From Hyphomicrobium album (GTDB lineage: Bacteria > Pseudomonadota > Alphaproteobacteria > Rhizobiales > Hyphomicrobiaceae): a stretch of 64,000 nucleotides of DNA. Position 1 is the first letter of the stretch, and each line of letters starts with the position of its first letter. The stretch lies in NCBI RefSeq assembly GCF_009708035.1, contig NZ_WMBQ01000001.1, forward strand, positions 496,001 to 560,000, read 5' to 3'. This document shows, piece by piece, positions 62,212-64,000 of the stretch. The notes under the pieces were generated by a model, which made no database searches, was not told where the DNA came from, and worked only from the letters and a program-made list of their open reading frames with translations. A program made the translations under genes and the position numbers.

Positions 62212-63654
62212 TCAGGTTTTCGCTGATTCCGGCAGCGGCGGTGGGAGGGCCGGTGTTTCCTGGTCGGCGGCAGTCGCCCGCGCCTTTCCCTTGAGCTTCA
62301 GAAGTCCGCGGACCGTTCGCGACGCGACGACGATGCCCTCGTTCGCGTACGCCTCGTGGTTGCGCTCGATCTCCTTGGGTTCATAGCGGTAGTTGACCAT
62401 CAGCCCGTGGGCTTCCCGCATGCTCTTTTGCGAGGTGTCGGCGAGGAAGTTGATGCGCTCGAGCCGCGCTCCGTTACCAAGATGGAAGCGGGATACGGGA
62501 TCGACGGGGCGGCCGTCGAAGCCCTTGGCGAGAAGGAAATAGTGTGCCGCGAGCGCCATCATCGCCGTCTCGATCGCCGCGAACTCGGAATCGTCCTCGC
62601 CGTTCGGCCAGCCGGCGCGGCGGATGAGCTTGATAAGTGCCCGTGCCTCCTCGGCAACCGGGTGATTGTCCTTCTGAGCTACCTTATCGAGCCACGCGGC
62701 AAACTGGGGTACCGGCGACAAGGTCACGAAATTCTTGAGGCTCGGCACCTCGCGCGCCAGCTCCTCGACGACCTGCTTCAAGAGGAAATTGCCGAAGCTG
62801 ATTCCCTTGAGGCCCTCCTGGCAGTTGGAGATCGAATAGAACACGGCCGTGGTCGGCGGCTTGTCGATCGCTTCGGCATGCGGCTCTTCCAGGACCTGGC
62901 CGATGGCGTCGGGCATCTCCCGCAACAAGGCCACCTCGACGAACACCAACGGCTCGTCCACCAGGGAGGGATGGAAGAACGCGAAGCAGCGTCGATCGGC
63001 GGGATCGAGGCGGCGGCGCAGGTCGTCCCAGCCCTGGATCTCGTGCACCGCCTCGTAGCGGATTATTTTATCGAGGATCGCTGCCGGCGTGTTCCAGTCG
63101 ATGCGGCGCAGTACCAGGAAGCCGCGGTTGAACCACACGTAGAGGAGCCGGCGCAGGTCGGCGTCGACGGCCGCGAGATCGGTCTCTGCCGGCAGCAGGC
63201 CCAAGAGGTCACGCCGCATTCCCACGATCTCGGGCGTGGCACCGGGTGCGAGATTCAAGCGTCGGAAGAACTCGGTACGCGGGCTCTCCAGCGCCTTCTG
63301 CAGCTTGGCGAGCGAGTCTGGCGTCGGATCGTCGAGGTGCGTCCGCGCCGCCTCGGCGACGCGCACAGGGTCGGGTTGCATCTGCGTCGCCAGGAAGCGG
63401 AAGAACGTCAGCCGCGCGGCGCCATCAAGTCTTGCGTACTGGTCGAGGAGCTCGCGTGCGATCGCGACCCCCGACGCCTCGCCCCGTCCGGAGACGAGGG
63501 CGCGTGACAGTTCCTCGACATTCTCACCCGCGTCGATCCCGAATAGTGACTTGGGGAGTAGCGAGCGGCCTTGCTCGGCGACCGAGCTCAGCAGCTCCTG
63601 GAGAAACGAGACGTTCAAAGCCTGGTCCTTCGCCTGAGGGCCTGATGCGGACAT
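62212..63654 (-). CDS. Malonyl-CoA decarboxylase
   Basis: This enzyme converts malonyl-CoA to acetyl-CoA and CO2. The 480-residue protein has the MCD N-terminal helical domain followed by the C-terminal GCN5-like domain with SISNCQEGLKGISFGNFLLKQV and FHLGNGARLERINFLAD, including the Ser/His residues of the active site, and RYEPKEIERNHEAYANEG near the end. The frame starts at either 63666 or 63654; the latter fits MSASGPQAK. No malonate transporter or matB is seen in the window. Confidence 0.9.
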   Translation of the reverse strand: MSASGPQAKDQALNVSFLQELLSSVAEQGRSLLPKSLFGIDAGENVEELSRALVSGRGEASGVAIARELLDQYARLDGAARLTFFRFLATQMQPDPVRVAEAARTHLDDPTPDSLAKLQKALESPRTEFFRRLNLAPGATPEIVGMRRDLLGLLPAETDLAAVDADLRRLLYVWFNRGFLVLRRIDWNTPAAILDKIIRYEAVHEIQGWDDLRRRLDPADRRCFAFFHPSLVDEPLVFVEVALLREMPDAIGQVLEEPHAEAIDKPPTTAVFYSISNCQEGLKGISFGNFLLKQVVEELAREVPSLKNFVTLSPVPQFAAWLDKVAQKDNHPVAEEARALIKLIRRAGWPNGEDDSEFAAIETAMMALAAHYFLLAKGFDGRPVDPVSRFHLGNGARLERINFLADTSQKSMREAHGLMVNYRYEPKEIERNHEAYANEGIVVASRTVRGLLKLKGKARATAADQETPALPPPLPESAKT

Positions 63655-63726
63655 TAGCGCACCCATGAGCTAAGAGGACTGCAGCACAGCGGCACACGTG
63701 GGACGTGGTGGTGGCTTTACTACGGC

Positions 63727-64000
63727 TCAAGTGTCGTCCGTCAGATCGACTGCACGGTACGTGAGCACACGCCGCGATTTCGTCCACGGATCGGTGAGCA
63801 CGCGGAAGTCTGCGTAGTGCGGCATCTCCCGGTGCGCGAGGTGCGCCGCCTCGTCGTCATAGATCTGATAAAGAAGGAACGCCGCGCCCTCGAGCGGGTC
63901 GACACTGATGTCATATCTCTGACATCCGGCCTCGCGCTCCCGGCAGGTGCGGGCATGAACGCGCAACGCACCCGCCAATTCGTCCTGCCGCCCGCCCTCG
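63727..64000 (-). CDS. Antibiotic-biosynthesis-monooxygenase-like protein, partial
   Basis: This is a small ABM-type dimeric alpha-beta barrel protein, cut by the window end. The frame is open to position 64000 (the 7 codons before the TTG at 63978 read EGGRQDE). Visible features are LRVHARTCREREAGCQRYDISVD, LYQIYDDEAAHLAHREMPHYADF and the final TYRAVDLTDDT. Such proteins are quinol monooxygenases or haem-independent oxygenases; activity is unknown. It lies about 70 bases upstream of the malonyl-CoA decarboxylase gene on the same strand. Confidence 0.7.
   Translation of the reverse strand, partial: EGGRQDELAGALRVHARTCREREAGCQRYDISVDPLEGAAFLLYQIYDDEAAHLAHREMPHYADFRVLTDPWTKSRRVLTYRAVDLTDDT

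Overview
The window looks like chromosomal DNA from a high-GC alphaproteobacterium of the order Hyphomicrobiales (Rhizobiales). The evidence is the family content: phosphatidylcholine synthase, an IalB-family secreted protein, an Omp25/31-type barrel, DUF3126, a PilZ / transglutaminase-like cysteine protease pair, a folE-hisI pair, an ArsR-methyltransferase/metF/split-metH methionine locus and a malyl-CoA-lyase-type aldolase. Codon use is uniformly GC-rich. I see no rRNA, tRNA, CRISPR array, insertion sequence or prophage. The placement below order level is inference.

Layout. 1-5.4 kb: folE, hisI, patatin phospholipase, CBS protein, rhomboid protease, PAS protein and PilZ protein. 5.4-9.8 kb: BTLCP protease, gamma carbonic anhydrase, DUF3126, cysE, a crotonase and a YhdH/AcuI-type reductase. 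10-16.7 kb: methionine block on the minus strand (ArsR-methyltransferase, metF, metH split in two), with a DUF559 gene and inverted palindromic repeats lodged between the two metH halves. 16.7-20 kb: small membrane and secreted proteins, an orphan MlaC-like protein, and a winged-helix-like/DUF5985 pair operon. 20.1-23.4 kb: periplasmic redox island (thioredoxin, CcdA, cytochrome b, Tat-exported molybdoenzyme, MsrB). 23.6-26 kb: exbB-exbD-tonB.

26-35.8 kb: accessory stretch of small genes, including a 27-residue peptide ending in CCMCC, followed by wrbA, a pirin/LysR divergent pair, pcs, a UbiH-type monooxygenase, a lipid A acyltransferase-like protein, an AraC regulator and two tiny secreted proteins. 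35.8-39.5 kb: regulatory cluster (histidine kinase/response regulator, a second AraC, MarR). 39.6-47 kb: CoA-ester lyase, hspQ, IalB protein, peptide-binding protein coupled to an acyl-CoA ligase, and an outer membrane barrel. 47.2-53.5 kb: mfd, sdhE and recG (DNA repair). 53.5-64 kb: DUF502, two SPOR-type proteins flanking glmS and glmU (UDP-GlcNAc supply), two tandem YpfJ-type zinc metallopeptidases, malonyl-CoA decarboxylase and a monooxygenase-like gene cut by the window end.

The least expected items are a two-hairpin intergenic repeat present twice (about 45.7 and 51.2 kb), one copy supplying a stop codon and the other filling the recG leader; the Cys-rich micropeptide at 27.1 kb; the DUF559/palindrome unit inside the split metH locus; and an RBBP9-type hydrolase that has lost its catalytic Ser and His. 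None of these amounts to a proven new system.
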